The notes under the pieces are model-generated. The model was not told where the DNA came from. It was given only the letters and a program-made list of their open reading frames with translations, and did not search any database. A stretch of 64,000 bases of DNA from Pleurotus djamor (taxonomy: Eukaryota > Basidiomycota > Agaricomycetes > Agaricales > Pleurotaceae): NCBI GenBank assembly GCA_029747585.1, contig JAPEVF010000141.1, forward strand, positions 28,101 to 92,100, in the 5' to 3' direction. The translations under genes and the position numbers were made by a program. This document shows positions 33,329-46,125 of the stretch, piece by piece. Each line of letters begins with the position of its first letter. The stretch's first letter is position 1.

Positions 33329-35897
33329 ATGGGTTCTTTCCGACTTCTCCACAGCCTCGTGCTGCTGAGTGCTTGTTTATCTGCAAGCGCGAAGCTCACC
33401 TCTTCGACGGCCGATGTCAGCAACGGCGATTACGACTTCATAATCATCGGCGGTACGAAATTCACCTTTCTAACTCAAATCACAACCCGCTCACTAATAT
33501 TGCTCTCAAGGTGGAACGGCTGGCTGCGTTGTCGCTAATCGCTTATCCGAATCTTCTTCTACTCGAGTGCTTCTCATCGAAGCCGGCATCTCGTGCGTTT
33601 CTTCTCTTCTCTTCTCTCTCTTCGTTTCTTCGTCGTGTGCGGACGCGTCGCTGANCATGTTTTTCTACCTCAGCAACGAGGGTATCCTAGAAGGTATAGT
33701 CCCACTATTGGGCGTCGGTATGGTGCCCGACAGGCCTTGGACCTGGAATTACACCGTCACACCACAAGTCGAACTCAACAATCGTACCTTCCCTTATCCT
33801 CGTGGCAGGATTCTTGGGGGTAGCTCTTCTGTCAGTACGTATAGAGTGTTTTTGTTACTTAATTGTACCCCAAGCTTATCAATGCTTTCTTCTAGACGAT
33901 GTTGTCTACAACTATGGTGGATCTGACGATTATGACCGATGGGCCAGCTATACCGGAGATGCAGGTTGGTCTTGGAGTGAATTGATTCCTTTCATGAGAA
34001 AGGTAAGAATTTCCGTCCCTCCCTATCAACACGAAGTTAAACATGGGTCCCTGCATAGAACGAGAGGATGGTCGCACCTGCGGACAATCACAACACTACT
34101 GGAGAATTCCTTCCCTCAGCCCACGGTTTCGATGGAAAGGTCATGACCAGGTCAGTCAGTGTCAAAGGTTCTATAAAATCTTTGCTTAATTCACCTTCCT
34201 TAGCTTGCCTGGGTATCCGAGTGAGCTGAATTACAGCATCATAAGCGCAGAAGTGTGGTACTAACGGCTTCTCGCATTACCTAGCTGCCATCGACAGTCT
34301 GATCTTGACAGCCACATCTCAACTACCAGAATTCCCTTTCAACATTGACATGAACCGTGGCGATGAAACTGGAATCGGTTTGTACCCTCATATGACATGG
34401 ATGTCTTAATCATCTCATATCTCACTCCTTACAGGCTGGGTCTACAGCGCCATCGGAGAATCGAAGCGTTCCAGCGCCGCAACAGCATATTTAACCCCCG
34501 ATGTCTATGCCCGTCCCAACCTCGACGTCCTCATCACTGCTCAGGTCACCCGTCTGATCCAAAACGGAGAACGCGATGGTCTCCCATCTTTTACTGGTGT
34601 TGAGTTCGCTCATGATGCCTCTTGTGCGTGTTCTACCCGTTCACAATTGTTTCCTCCCTGAGATCCCCTCAATTTCTGCAGCCCCCAGGATAACACTCAC
34701 TGCGAAGAACGAAATCATCCTCAGTGCGGTATGAATTCATCTTTGCCATTTTCTACATTGTGAGTACTGAGACAGTATATAGGGAGCTATTGGCACCCCT
34801 CAGATATTGATGCTCAGTGGTATCGGCGACTCGGCTGAGCTTCAAGCCCTTGGTATTGCGCCTGCTGTCGATATCCCTGACGTTGGAAAGAATCTTCAGG
34901 TCAGTCTTTTTTCTCTTCTTCCTCTATGCATCTTCTAAATCCACATATACTACACAACGTAGGATCATGCCCTCCTCCCTAACCAATTTTACGTCAACTC
35001 CACCGACACTTGGGAAGTTCGCCGCAATGTGACGGTGTTCAATGAGCAAATGGCCGAGTGGAACGCGACTGGCCAGGGCCCAATGGTCAATACTCTCTGC
35101 AACCACATTGGCTGGCTCAGAGTTCCGGAAGATTCGCCCGTCTGGCAAGGAGAGGCTGACCCATCCGCAGGACCCACCGTCGGACACTACGAATTTGTCT
35201 TCTCCGTATGCCATTCTCGTCGTCTTCTCAACCATCAGCTAATAGTATTTGATCCCATAGAATGGCTTCGTCGGTATCATCCAACCAACTCCAGACGAAG
35301 GCAACTTCTTCTCCATCATTAGCAATCTCGTCACTCCCGCTTCTCGTAAGTTTGTTTTCAACTCACTGGATTTCACTCGTTTCTTACACCTATCTCGTCG
35401 CAGGCGGATTCATGACATTAGCATCTTCTAACCCATGGGAGAACCCCATCATCGATCCTGGTTTCTTCACTTCCCCCCTCGACCTCCGTATCTTCCGTGA
35501 AGCTCTCAAGGCCGTCAACCGATTCGTCGCAGCCCCCGTCTTCGATGATTACATCATCGGACCTTACGATGAAGCGGGTGCTACCACCGATGATGCCATT
35601 GACGCATATATTCGCAAGTACACCACCAGTGTCTGGCACCCCGTCGGTACTGCTGCTATGAGCCCCGCTGACTCGACCGAGGGTGTCGTAAATCCGGACT
35701 TGGTAGTGAAAGGTGTTAGCGGCCTCAGAATTGTTGATGCCTCTATCATGGTAAGTGGTGCATAATTCCTTCCCAAAAATTTTATCGCTCACAAATTATC
35801 TGCGTAGCCATTCATCCCCTCCGCACATACTACAGCTCCCGTATACGTTATTGCCGAGCGCGCTTCGAGCCTCATCAAGAGCGCCTGGAACCTCTGA
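33329..35897 (+). CDS. Secreted GMC oxidoreductase, aryl-alcohol-oxidase type (GMC4)
   Basis: FAD-dependent alcohol oxidase with the same exon pattern as GMC3. The signal peptide begins MGSFRLLHSLVLLSACLSAS, followed by NGDYDFIIIGG. The substrate-loop region reads WTWNYTVTPQVELNN where the other copies have WNWNYTVAPQ. GMC signature 2 is GAIGTPQILMLSGIG. The catalytic histidines lie in SVWHPVGTAAMSPADS and PFIPSAHTTAPVYVIAERA. The unresolved base at 33655 falls inside an intron and does not affect the protein. Differences in the loop and around the second histidine suggest that the substrate has shifted from that of GMC3. Confidence 0.92.
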
Positions 35898-37077
35898 ACA
35901 TCGTCCTCTCAATAACTCAACATTAATCTTAAACCTAACTTACAGAAAACATACAGTATTAGTTACGCTTGTAATCATCACGAAAAATCACAGTCAGATA
36001 GCTTGTGCCATGAGACACCGAACTTCCCTCAATAGGAGCTAAGTATAGGAGGCGTTTGACATTTCTGAGGTCGCGTTCGCACATGCTGATCGTCACTCAC
36101 AATGTCTGAGATATCATTTCCATAAACCATAGTGGGACCTGAAATGCGGTCGTCTGACTTCATCCACGAGTCCTCAGTTAACTCGAAATCCGAGAACATT
36201 CATAAAAGGCTTGAAGTCAAGATTCAAGCTCAAAATACACTTCGTCGCGATTTTTGGTCACGTTTGAGAGTTGCACAATTTTATGTCCTTAGTGTCTGTC
36301 AAAGAGACAACTCCCAAGCACCCCTTCCCATCTGTACTTCCGTCCTGGCTATCAATAAATGTTTCCGAAGTGCCGGTGCGCGTCGCCCGGGCTCGAGTGT
36401 CGCCGTGAAGGTGCTCGACGAAAGTTGACATTTGTCATGTCTTTGTATAGTTACCTCTCCCATCATTGTTAAGTTGTAGGTCGAGACGTTCTGATTTTTC
36501 ATCTTAGTCCAGACATTTTGGCCAATATACATCTCTTGAACATCGAGACATTGCATGGGCTCTTGCCTCTCGGACCCTCCATCTAAGCCAGAATTTAGCT
36601 TGAGTAATTGGTAATGGAATCGAAAAGAATCTCGCAACATTGGATGGCTCGTGATCTTCAGCACCCATCACTTGGTGGTTGTCATGCTGTTCAACTCATC
36701 AAGCAAAGTCGAAAGTACCAGCAAGCCAGAGTGTCCTATCGCATCAACTTCAGATGGAACCGAAGTCCAAGTCCAAATATGAAGGGTCTGAAGGATTAGA
36801 AAAATCTAGGGCTAAGTCAACATCACCGACTCCCTGTGGTTGCTCATCATCTAGTTAATTGAAGACGAGGAGTAACACTGGGCGAGGCTTGGGTCATTCC
36901 AATGGAGAGAAGTTTATTAATTGAACATAGTATAGTGTACAAGACCTTTTGTAATTGACTGAAGTATACAATTTTTGAGAAGATGATTAAACGGGATACG
37001 ATACTGGATCCTGAAACAGTAATGGGGATTAAAAAGAAGACGTATCACTCTAGGATTAGGCGGGAAATCTTTGGATT
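35898..37077. other. Convergent intergenic region GMC4-GMC5
   Basis: About 1.2 kb between two 3' ends. Short overlapping frames on both strands (36132-36799) have no family features. I see no gene. Confidence 0.45.
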
Positions 37078-39617
37078 TTAGAGGTGCCAGGCACTCTTGA
37101 TCAGGTCGGAGGCGCGCTCAGCGATAACATAGATTATAGCTTGGGGGTGCGCAGCCACGATGTAGGGCTGTGAGCAAATATTAAGTATGAGGCATCTCTC
37201 AAGAACCAACTCGCGCAGTACTCACCATGATGGAAGCGTCAACGACTCGCAAACCACTAACACCCTTCACCGCCAAATCAGGGTTGACCACACCTTCCTT
37301 CGAGTTTACAGGACTCATGGATGCAGTACCAACAGGGTGCCAAACGCTGGTAGTGTATTTGCGGATGTAGGCGTCGATTTCATCGTCCGTACTTGCGCCA
37401 GCTTCACCATAAGGACCAATGATGTATCCATCGAAGACAGGGGCCGAGATGAAGCGACGAACTTCTTTGAAGGCTTCACGGTAAAGGCGGACGTCAAGGG
37501 GTGATGTGAGGAAACCCGGGTCGATGATGGGGTCATCCCATGGGCTGGAAGACCTCAAAGTAAGGGAGCCACCTAATGACACAAATCAGCAAAGGCAGCA
37601 ACGTTCGGAAATATGAGGTCATACGAGAGGCAGGAGTAACGAGGTTGCTGATGATAGTGAAGAAATTGCCCTCATCAGGCGTATCCTGGATGATGCCGAC
37701 GAATCCATTCTATACAACCTGTCAGAGCCAGAGTACAGCTACGAAGGCAGAGTGCTTACGGAGAAAACAAGTTCATAGTGACCTGAGGTCGGGCCAGCGG
37801 AGGGATCTGGCTCTCCTTGCCAAGCAGATGAGTTGTCTGGAATTCTCAACCAACCAATATGGTTGCAGATCGTGTTGACAAGAGGGCCTTGGCCAGTTGC
37901 ATTGTATTCTGCCATTTGTTCGTTGAGAACCGTCAGATTCCTGCGAGCTTCCCAAGTATCGGTGGAGTTGACATAGAACTGGTTTGGTAGGAGAGCATGA
38001 TCCTAGACAGTGGATCCGTTCAGATGACGATACAGCCTGATAAATAGACAACCCACCTGCAAGTTCTTGCCGACGTTCGGGAGGTTGACGGTTGACTTGA
38101 TTCCGAGCTTCCTCAACTCCGTAGGATCTCCGATGCCACTGAGCATCAATATTTGGGCGGAGCCGATGGATCCCTACGTCAATGTATCATTGGTGAGCGA
38201 GAGCCATCATGAACAAGCGTGGGGGAAGCTTACGGCACTTAAGATCACTTCCTTCTTGGCTGTGAGCGTCATTTTGGGAGCTAAAAGTAAGTGTTAGTTT
38301 GACGGCTTAAAATATCAATGGCTGCGGTTATGCGCACAGTGAGGACCCTGGCTAAACTCAACACCAGTGAAAGAGGGCGTGCGTCCGCGGACACCCGTTT
38401 GGATCAAGCGGGTAACCTGTGTGGTGATGATGACATCAAGATTTGGGCGGGCGAGGACGTTAGCGCCAAGGTATGCAGTAGCCGAGCTTGAACGCTTCGA
38501 TTCACCGATCGAGCTGTAAACCCAACCTTCGAGAAGCGTTACCGTCAATATAAGGCAAACGTCCGAACACAAAATCACGTACCGATGCCAGTTTCATCGC
38601 CTCGGTTCATGTCAATGTTGAATGGGAATCCTGGGACCTGTGAGGTGGCTTCGATGATCATGTTATCTATGGGGGCTAAAAGTGGGGTATTGTTAGCCCG
38701 AGCAACGGTTTCCGTCGCCAGTTGGATTCTTACTGGGATACCCAGGGAGACTATTTGATATGATGATATCAGCATATGCGCTCAACGACCGTTACACAAG
38801 GGCAAACCTTGTCATCAACTCGCCGTCAAATCCGTGAGCAGAGGGAAGGAATTGTCCGGTAGTGTTGTGATTGTCCGCCGGCGCAACCATACGCTCATTC
38901 TGTACGAATATTAAATAAGAGAGACATACCAAGAGAGATAATGGGGAGTCAACGACACTGACCTTGAGTTTGTAGGTTCGCAATCCTTCCCAGGACCAAC
39001 CTTGGTCTCCAGTATAGTTGGCCCATCTGTCAAAGTCGTCGACGCCTCCCCAGTTGTATACGACGTAGTCTAAACGACAGGGTGAATGACGCGATCTTTT
39101 GTGAGTTATGAGTCAGGAGTGTCACTTACTGACGGAGGAGCTACCGCCCAGAAGCTTTCCTCGGGGATAGGGGAAGGTGCGGTTGTCGAGCCCAAGTTGC
39201 GGCGCGACAGTGTAGTTCCAATTCCATGGCTTGTCGGGGGTCATATCAGGCCCAAACAAGGGAACGATCGCGTCCTCGATGCCCTCGTTACTTTGAGAAT
39301 GATGTCAGCGCTCTCGGCAAACAATGGGCCGATGATGAAAAGAACATACGAGATACCAGCTTCGATGAGAAGCACTCGAGTAGATGGAGATTCTGATAGC
39401 CGACTAGCAACGACGCTACCAGCCGTGCCAGCTATAAATAGCCAACATTGTCAAGAAAAAGGGTAAGTGAATGAGTTGGAGATTTATGCTCACCGCCGAC
39501 AACGATGAAGTCGTAGTCGCCACGTCTAACATCGTTCATGGATGTTGTGAGCTTCGCACTCGCAGAAAAGCAAGCATTGAGTAGCACAAGGCTGAATAGT
39601 AGTCGGAAGGAACCCAT
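37078..39617 (-). CDS. Secreted GMC oxidoreductase, aryl-alcohol-oxidase type (GMC5)
   Basis: Minus-strand FAD-dependent alcohol oxidase converging on GMC4. The signal peptide begins MGSFRLLFSLVLLNACFSAS, followed by RGDYDFIVVGG. The first catalytic His is in SVWHPVGTASMSPVNS. The second segment reads PYIVAAHPQAIIYVIAERA: the His is kept but the following residue is Pro instead of Thr, unlike the other four copies. The PYIVAAH form groups it with GMC1 and GMC2 although it lies beside GMC3/4, so the cluster has two interleaved subfamilies. The role is as for the other copies. Confidence 0.92.
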
Positions 39618-41776
39618 TGGCCTTAGCGAGATGAAAATGCAGTGAAGGCGGATGCTAGTCGAGAAGACGCTCGCTGGGTGAACAACGATGTGCTTCCAGA
39701 ATTCTCGTGCAGTTCTTATAGGTTCCACCCCGCAGAAAGCGCGGGAAGTCTAGACACTGAGAAAAATTCGACTCCATAGGAAAACTGAACAGCGGGCCAG
39801 AGTCATACGCCATTGCATCACAATACATGTCCAACTCGCATCCCGGGTAAGTTTGGGACGAGGCTAGTCGAACATAAAATTTTGGGATGAGGTCGCTACA
39901 CAGGTATCAATTCTGCAAAGGCTCGGACTTTGGATGGAATGATGGGCAGGTTCCCCAATTGGAAATTTAGAGTGGCGGGAACCGCGGGGTCGTTGATGCG
40001 CTGGGTCTAGCGAGTCGTGGGCGCGGTTACGAGGGCGGGAGTCGGGTATGAAGCTTGATCGAGCCCTCGATGGAATTTCGGTAATATGAGTGGCGAAGTC
40101 GAAGATTTCGCAATGGGCCACACATTGAACCGAAAAAGCTAAAAATACTTGAGACAGACGCGTAGCCGATGGCAGGAGCCAGGTGCGGTGATGCGAGCTA
40201 TGATGCGTAGTTTCGGTTGAGTTGTTTTTGCTGAGAATGGGTAATCCGTATATCAGGGTGAATCAATCCAGACGCAAGTCTGAGTGAGAGTGATTCAGTC
40301 ATGGTTGTCAAAGTCATCGCTCGCCGTAGTTTTCCTAGACCGTTGGCCCAACCGAGCACGGCTGAGTTAGATACCTAGTCCACACCAGGCCTTCGCGTGC
40401 TCAAGCCAGAGGACTGATGGTCGCGGGCTAGTCAAGTGTGGGCCTCCTGTCAAAGTCCTGATCCTGACGCTGAGGTGACCATCCGAGGAGGGCGGTCCAT
40501 CACTGCGTCGGCTTGAAGTTAGCCCAAATTCATCTCGTTGACCTGGCCGCAGGTTTACCGGGTAAGTGGTTCACGCAAGACTGAGCCTTTGAAAGACATT
40601 TGTCAAATCCTCATTCTGCGAAGTGAAACACGACCCACATTCAAGTGAAAATGCATCAATTTGGATGAAATTCGAGTTGATAACAGATGAGAGAGTTCGA
40701 ATAAGAGTTCAACATACGCGATCCGTGCGTGTTACGCTCGCTTCCCAACAGTTTCCACAGGCTTGAGTGAACCTCAAAGACTGTCGGTCGAAGCATTGAA
40801 GCGGGTTCTCCCGAGCATTCGGCTGGATGGTCTTTGGTCTTGGTGGGCGTGTGTTGGTTCGTTGGGAACAAGTTCGCGACATAAAAGTTGATATTGACGC
40901 GTGACGCAATGACGGCACAAGAGAGTGCAGTGGGCGCTTCAAATTTCAATATGAACAACTCAGGGAGCCTTCAGGGGCTTTTGTTAGAATCCATATTTTA
41001 CCTCCTTCACGGCCAAGCCATATGTTGGAGGGAGCCCATGTATGTACATCTATCTGTGACTATGATAAGTGCTGCACCGCAGGTGTGTATGTATGGTCAG
41101 TGCCACCACGGTTGTCGATTAGAGGTGCCCTGGGTGGCTGTCCTGAGGTAGAGTAAGTATTAGTATACTTATGTGCGCCGCGGCCCAGCAGTTGAGCCAT
41201 AATACGCATCGTCCGGATTGCGTCCACCATCCCATGCCAGCCATTTGCTGACCTGCACACATCTAGCCAGCGCGCCGAAGCTGCCGTCGTCTTCTGTAGC
41301 GATGTTGCGTCCAGGAGCATTTCACTAAATTCCGAGGGGGCAGCGAATGGTAATGCAAAGTACATGATAGCCAAAGGGCTCCGATGATATGTGTTGTACA
41401 GCGTGGCTTCGGTTGGTGGCTACCGAGAGGTATATTTTCTTGGAATTCAGAGACTGCACAGCTGCATTATCAACGCCACCGTCATCATTCAAAACGCTCG
41501 CCACCCATACACCACCCATACAAACACAAGTTACCTTTCGTATGCCGCAGGTGTTCAATATGCCAACGGTCGGATCTTCAGACGGGAGAATATTTACATT
41601 GGGTCAAATTCCATAAATGACGTTGTGTCAGGAGGAGCGGAAAAGTGGTATGCAGATATGCAAAGTATATGTAGTGAGTCGTAATGTAGGAGAATATGAG
41701 CAAGGTTAAAGTAGGGAAAACCGAGATCGAGTCCTGTAAATAATGGTAAAGGGTGCAAGAGAAACTGTCGCCGAGA
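39618..41776. other. 2.2-kb region without a supported gene
   Basis: Contains the GMC5 promoter and unassigned DNA. Frames at 41060-41374 (minus; MYFALPFAAPSEFSEMLL...) and 41391-41684 (plus) read somewhat like protein but overlap frames on other strands and match nothing I know. They may be relics. Confidence 0.35.
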
Positions 41777-43461
41777 CTACAGCTTGAAGCCACCCTTCCA
41801 GAAGCGACCGAAGGTGTTGTCTGGGTCATAAACGCTTTGGATACTCTTCAGGCGAAGATGGTTGGCGGTACCGTAGGACGAGTAGACATCTTGCTCAGGT
41901 AGGGCGTAGTTCGAGTACAACCAGGGATGATGTACATTCCGTGCCTTGGCTTCTTGAGTTGCCCATGCGATCACTCCGCGAACAGCACTCTCCATTGCAG
42001 CGTTGTCAGACTTGGATGCCCACACCGTGTTGAGGTTGAGAACTAGAAACGAAATGATGGTCAATATGTGAGTACTGATTGACGCGAAGAGGCTCACGAA
42101 TGAGGTCGCCATCCGCAGGGGAGAGTCCAAGGGGAGTTCCACCATTGGCAGCTGTAGCTTGGAGATGCGTGACAGCGATGGGCTGGAACAACGCAGACCA
42201 TTGTACTTGAGGCTTGCCAACGAGAGGCGCAAAGAGTTCGTGACACTTCTCGTAGATACCAATCGCCATGTCTACATCGATCTTCAGTGTGACCGTCGAA
42301 AATATACGCCGCAGTCCAGAGGGGAAGGCATCGTCAACCTCTCCACTCAACGACTGTTGGTTGGTACTCCCGCGGATGGAATCAGTGCCAGGGATCGAGG
42401 GGACAGCCAGCATATCGTCGAAAAGATCTGTTTGCGAGACGTCGGCACCGAGGTAGGCATACGAAGAGAAGATCGTGTCGTTCTGCATGATTTCGTTGTA
42501 GCCCCACACAACGGAGCCACCACCATGGGGATCGTTCCTCAGCTTCACCATCATCTGTGTCATGGCATTGAATATCGCGGGGCCAGTAGAAATTGTATGT
42601 CCTCTGAATCCACCCCACTTGGGGGTCAGTGGGTACGCCTTGACATCGAAGCGAGTGATGATGCCGAGATTCGTGCTCCCGCCCTTGAGACCCCAGAAGA
42701 GATCAGGTTCCGAGGCTGCGTTCGCGTTGACAATGCGTCCGTCGGAGAGTACGACCTCATAGTTGACGACGTTGTCTGAGGCAAATCCATGTTCGGGCGA
42801 TAGGTTTGAGAAGCCGCCTGCCAAAGTGATCAGCGCTCAGACTTCCGATTGATAGAAGATGTCTGCTTACCTCCAAGAATGAATCCGCCAACACCGACGA
42901 TGTTTGAGCGACCACCAACGACAGTGACTCCAAACGGGTCGAGTGTGTCATATACCGCACCCCATGTCCCTCCAGGACCAAGGCTCGCGACCTTCTTGTC
43001 TGCAGACAGCGTCGTTGCATTGATGAGTCGAAGATCAATAGCAACACCGGGGCTAGCAATATTCGCTGCACCAGCCCAAGGCATGTTACCAACGGACCGT
43101 ACAGAAAACGGACATTCGCCTTGCTTGACTATCTTGACCGCTTCAGATACATCTTCTGCGTTGGTAGTAGCAACACGGCATTGCGCTACGAGCTCCGACT
43201 CCTGAGGGGTGTAGTACGATGCGCTGAGCTCCTGGAAGCCTGCAGAGCCAGGCAACATGACTTTATCGCTACCGAGCTTCGTCAGCAGTTCCTGACACTG
43301 GAATTGGATGCACGATCAGAAATAAGCTCGATCGAAGAAGGTAGGAGACCTCCACAGTCGTTGCTGGCGATGATTTGCCTTCTCAACTCATTGCTGATGG
43401 TAGCTGCTTGTGATGAAGCAATGAGAGCGAAGAGAAGGAGAGATGAAAAGGAAGAAGGCAT
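41777..43461 (-). CDS. Secreted berberine-bridge-type FAD oxidase with altered FAD-linking motif
   Basis: Minus-strand gene of four exons, about 500 residues, with a signal peptide (MPSSFSSLLLFALIASSQAA). FAD-binding domain of the PCMH/VAO type: GECPFSVRS, AIDLRLINA, VVGGRSNIVGVGGFILGG, then GFASDNVVNYEVVLSDGRIV, DLFWGLKGGSTNLGIIT. The C-terminal BBE domain ends SVYDPDNTFGRFWKGGFKL. Enzymes of this group oxidise alcohols, sugars or alkaloid-like metabolites. The FAD-linking motif, normally RSGGH in fungal members, reads RSVGN here, so the histidine is Asn, and no Cys is present in the second linking segment. FAD, if bound, would be non-covalent. It lies with a transporter, a monooxygenase and an NRPS-like gene. 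Confidence 0.88.
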
Positions 43462-43517
43462 GTCGAAGAAAGAGTTGAGTAGTTGCTTGGTGAATGGTCG
43501 ACTCCCGTCCGCTGTAT

Positions 43518-43530
43518 CTCTTTTTATACA
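43518..43530 (-). promoter_or_regulatory. TATA box of the berberine-bridge-type oxidase
   Basis: Read on the minus strand, TGTATAAAAAGAG lies about 60 bases upstream of the ATG at 43461. Confidence 0.5.
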
Positions 43531-44255
43531 ATAAAAAANTGTCTCCCAGATGAACACTACCGACTCTGCGACGGTGGGTTCAACTTCAACTACCCACTGG
43601 CCTCCCGCTTCCAGACCAAATGCGCGAATGACGAGAAGTGCATCGCGACGTGGATATGATCGGTTGTCACACTCAAGAATGTGGATTTGACAAGATGAGC
43701 GTTTCGTGTGGGTTGAGTTCGTCTGAAGTCGCCGTAAAGGTGGCTCGTGTCCCACATTTGTATGTTGCTAAAGCAAGTTTACCGACGCAAAAAAGTCGGC
43801 AAGATGACTAGAGTTTAGGAGCCAGTAGGACAGCTTATATGAGGGGGCGCACCAGCCATTGATACGCCCAATGATACGCGCCAAACTATCCGGGTAGTGC
43901 GGGTAGAGTGCGGGTACTATTGAACTGGCCATATGGAGTCTGAGATCTGAGCGAGCAACGTGCTGCTTGCGTGGAAAGGCGGACGAGGTTACGGTTACTA
44001 ATAGATTGGTGATGAGTTACTGGTTTAGATGGCTGACATTGAGGCAGACCTACCTCAACAGAAGGAAATAGACAAAAAAACTGGACAGAAAGCGAATAGA
44101 AACGTTTCTGAAAGGACCGCAGCTGAGCTACCCAAAATGATGACTATGACTCACGTGACACGAGAAGGAAATTTATAGGGGTTAAATTTGAAATTTTGAA
44201 ACGTTGCATCGGAAACACTCCACGTTTCTCTGCACAAATCTCGTCTGTACGCGGG
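43531..44255. other. Divergent intergenic region, BBE-type oxidase and F-box gene
   Basis: Promoter DNA between divergent starts, with one unresolved base after an A run at 43539. A TATAGGGG-like element lies about 80 bases before the F-box ATG. Confidence 0.4.
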
Positions 44256-45653
44256 ATGGAAATTGCTGTGCTGCCGATGGAACTTCTCCTCCTCGTCTTG
44301 GAGGACCTCGATAACACAGAAGTTTACACACTATCCCTGACCTGTCGCTATCTTCGAAATATTTGCGTACCGGAATGGTTCAAAAGAAAGGGTTCATACA
44401 TCACGGAAAGGTCGTTAAACCTCCGTATATCTCTCAATTCCCTATTGCCCAACCCCCTCCACATACTGGCCAACTCTAATTTCATGGAGAACAAAGACTA
44501 CTTCAGCATCAAGTTCGACCTCTCACTACTGAACATACGCAACTCCATCACCGGCCTAGAGATGCTGCCTCGAATCGTGCGCAAACCCCGCTCTGTAGGA
44601 CGTTTGGCGTTTTGTCTCTCACTCGAGGAGTATATCTCTCATCCCGGATCTCCCGCCGTCAAAAGGTGGCTCGTCGCTTTGGGAGACCTGTTATGTGTCT
44701 CTGCAGCGACCTGCCCCAACATCGAGTTCTCTGTAACCCGTGTCCACACGGTCTGCCCTCTTGAATACCCAGTCAAATGGCGCAAAACACATCTCCCACC
44801 TACTCTAACCCAAGTTCAACAACTTGAATTGAGCTTGCCACATAGTCTCATGAAGCTTGCACTTCCTTTGCTCAAAGCTGCGACCCTCAAATCCCTGTTT
44901 ATTTCCCCCATATGGACTGAACCTTTGCGAATCGATGCACTTGACCCTTGTCCCTCCCTGAAAACTCTCAACATTCACTCCTATCCCCTTGAACAAGGTC
45001 ATGATATGGTCATTGCCTTACATGAATTTCTCTCTTGTCACCCCAGCATTGAGACACTCAGGATCCAGACGACCCGCGATCCAGGACAGAAAACACGGGC
45101 ACACCGCTGGGAATTGGCAGGGCCCAATTTATCATCTACGGCCCTTCCCAACCTCGTCAGCCTGCAAACTGGAAGTACCTTGGCTATATGGTTGTTGCAG
45201 GACCCCGAAGCTCTTCCAGCCCTTCGCGAGCTGAGCATCTACGATCTTGACCCACCGTATCACACAACCGTCCAACTCTTTTGGGACAAACTTGCTTCAA
45301 GCCTAGTCGCGTCTCGGCTACAATGCCTTGAGCTGTACGGGTACCACTCGATAACACAGCTCCTAGGGCTTTCAAGCCAACGTTCACCGAAGTTGACAAG
45401 AAAACATGAATTTAGACAAGTCAAATCCCTGCGACTCAGCGCGAGACTCTCTGATAGTACCGTCATCCCCGATGCAGATCTGTTCAGCCTCCGTGAATGG
45501 TTGCCCACTATATTCCCGTCAGCGAAGTCGCTCGATATCAGCATGTCTCTCTTGCATTTCAAGCTTCAAACTGATAAAGCTACCTTCCTTACCATCATGC
45601 AAGGAGTCGAAGTCAAGCTATATTGGACATATAGTTGCACGTTGTCGAAGTAG
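44256..45653 (+). CDS. F-box/leucine-rich protein
   Basis: A 465-residue single-exon frame starting MEIAVLPMELLLLVLEDLDN. The longer frame to 44196 begins with TTG and was rejected. The F-box-like motif occupies the first 45 residues (LPMELLLLVL, then LTCRYLRNICVPEWFKRKG). The rest is a Leu-rich region with repeated LxxLxL patterns such as LKTLNIHSYPL and LRELSIYDL. By family it presents substrates to an SCF ubiquitin ligase. It sits inside a stretch of metabolic genes, but such F-box genes are scattered everywhere in mushroom genomes, so I assign no pathway role. Confidence 0.8.
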   Translation: MEIAVLPMELLLLVLEDLDNTEVYTLSLTCRYLRNICVPEWFKRKGSYITERSLNLRISLNSLLPNPLHILANSNFMENKDYFSIKFDLSLLNIRNSITGLEMLPRIVRKPRSVGRLAFCLSLEEYISHPGSPAVKRWLVALGDLLCVSAATCPNIEFSVTRVHTVCPLEYPVKWRKTHLPPTLTQVQQLELSLPHSLMKLALPLLKAATLKSLFISPIWTEPLRIDALDPCPSLKTLNIHSYPLEQGHDMVIALHEFLSCHPSIETLRIQTTRDPGQKTRAHRWELAGPNLSSTALPNLVSLQTGSTLAIWLLQDPEALPALRELSIYDLDPPYHTTVQLFWDKLASSLVASRLQCLELYGYHSITQLLGLSSQRSPKLTRKHEFRQVKSLRLSARLSDSTVIPDADLFSLREWLPTIFPSAKSLDISMSLLHFKLQTDKATFLTIMQGVEVKLYWTYSCTLSK

Positions 45654-46125
45654 GTCACCTCCGTGTTATAGGATCCTTACAGACATTTCGTTGTGAATAT
45701 TTACTCTCGTAGCGTTCATTTTATTCATCTTTACTAGGACGCGTCTCCTTAGAGGGCTATGTCCGCCCTCTTGTCAACACACTGCCGGCCTTGCTCATTA
45801 AGCCGTCCGATTGACCATTTGATTATCTTCTAATCTCACTCAGAAAACCGAACGGTCAAACGACTTCTCTGAAGCAATGTGGGGTGTGACAACCCAGGGG
45901 ATGGTTTTCGATCGAATGGAATATACATACAATGCGATTACTTATATAACGAGGAAGCTAATATATATGTAGCCCATCTAGTCAAGGACCGCTATGGTCG
46001 TCGTGGAAGCTAAAGAGATTTATGCTTTGGCCATGATCGCGTCCGTTCATGGGACTGATGCAAACTGCGACGACACCCAAATTCGGCTTCTTACCGCCTC
46101 TGCACCTTTATAGAGAAGCAACTAC
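45654..46125. other. Convergent intergenic region
   Basis: About 470 bases between the F-box stop and the MFS stop. The 15-mer CGGCCTTGCTCATTA (45786-45800) recurs exactly at 62417-62431, which may mark a dispersed repeat. Confidence 0.4.
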
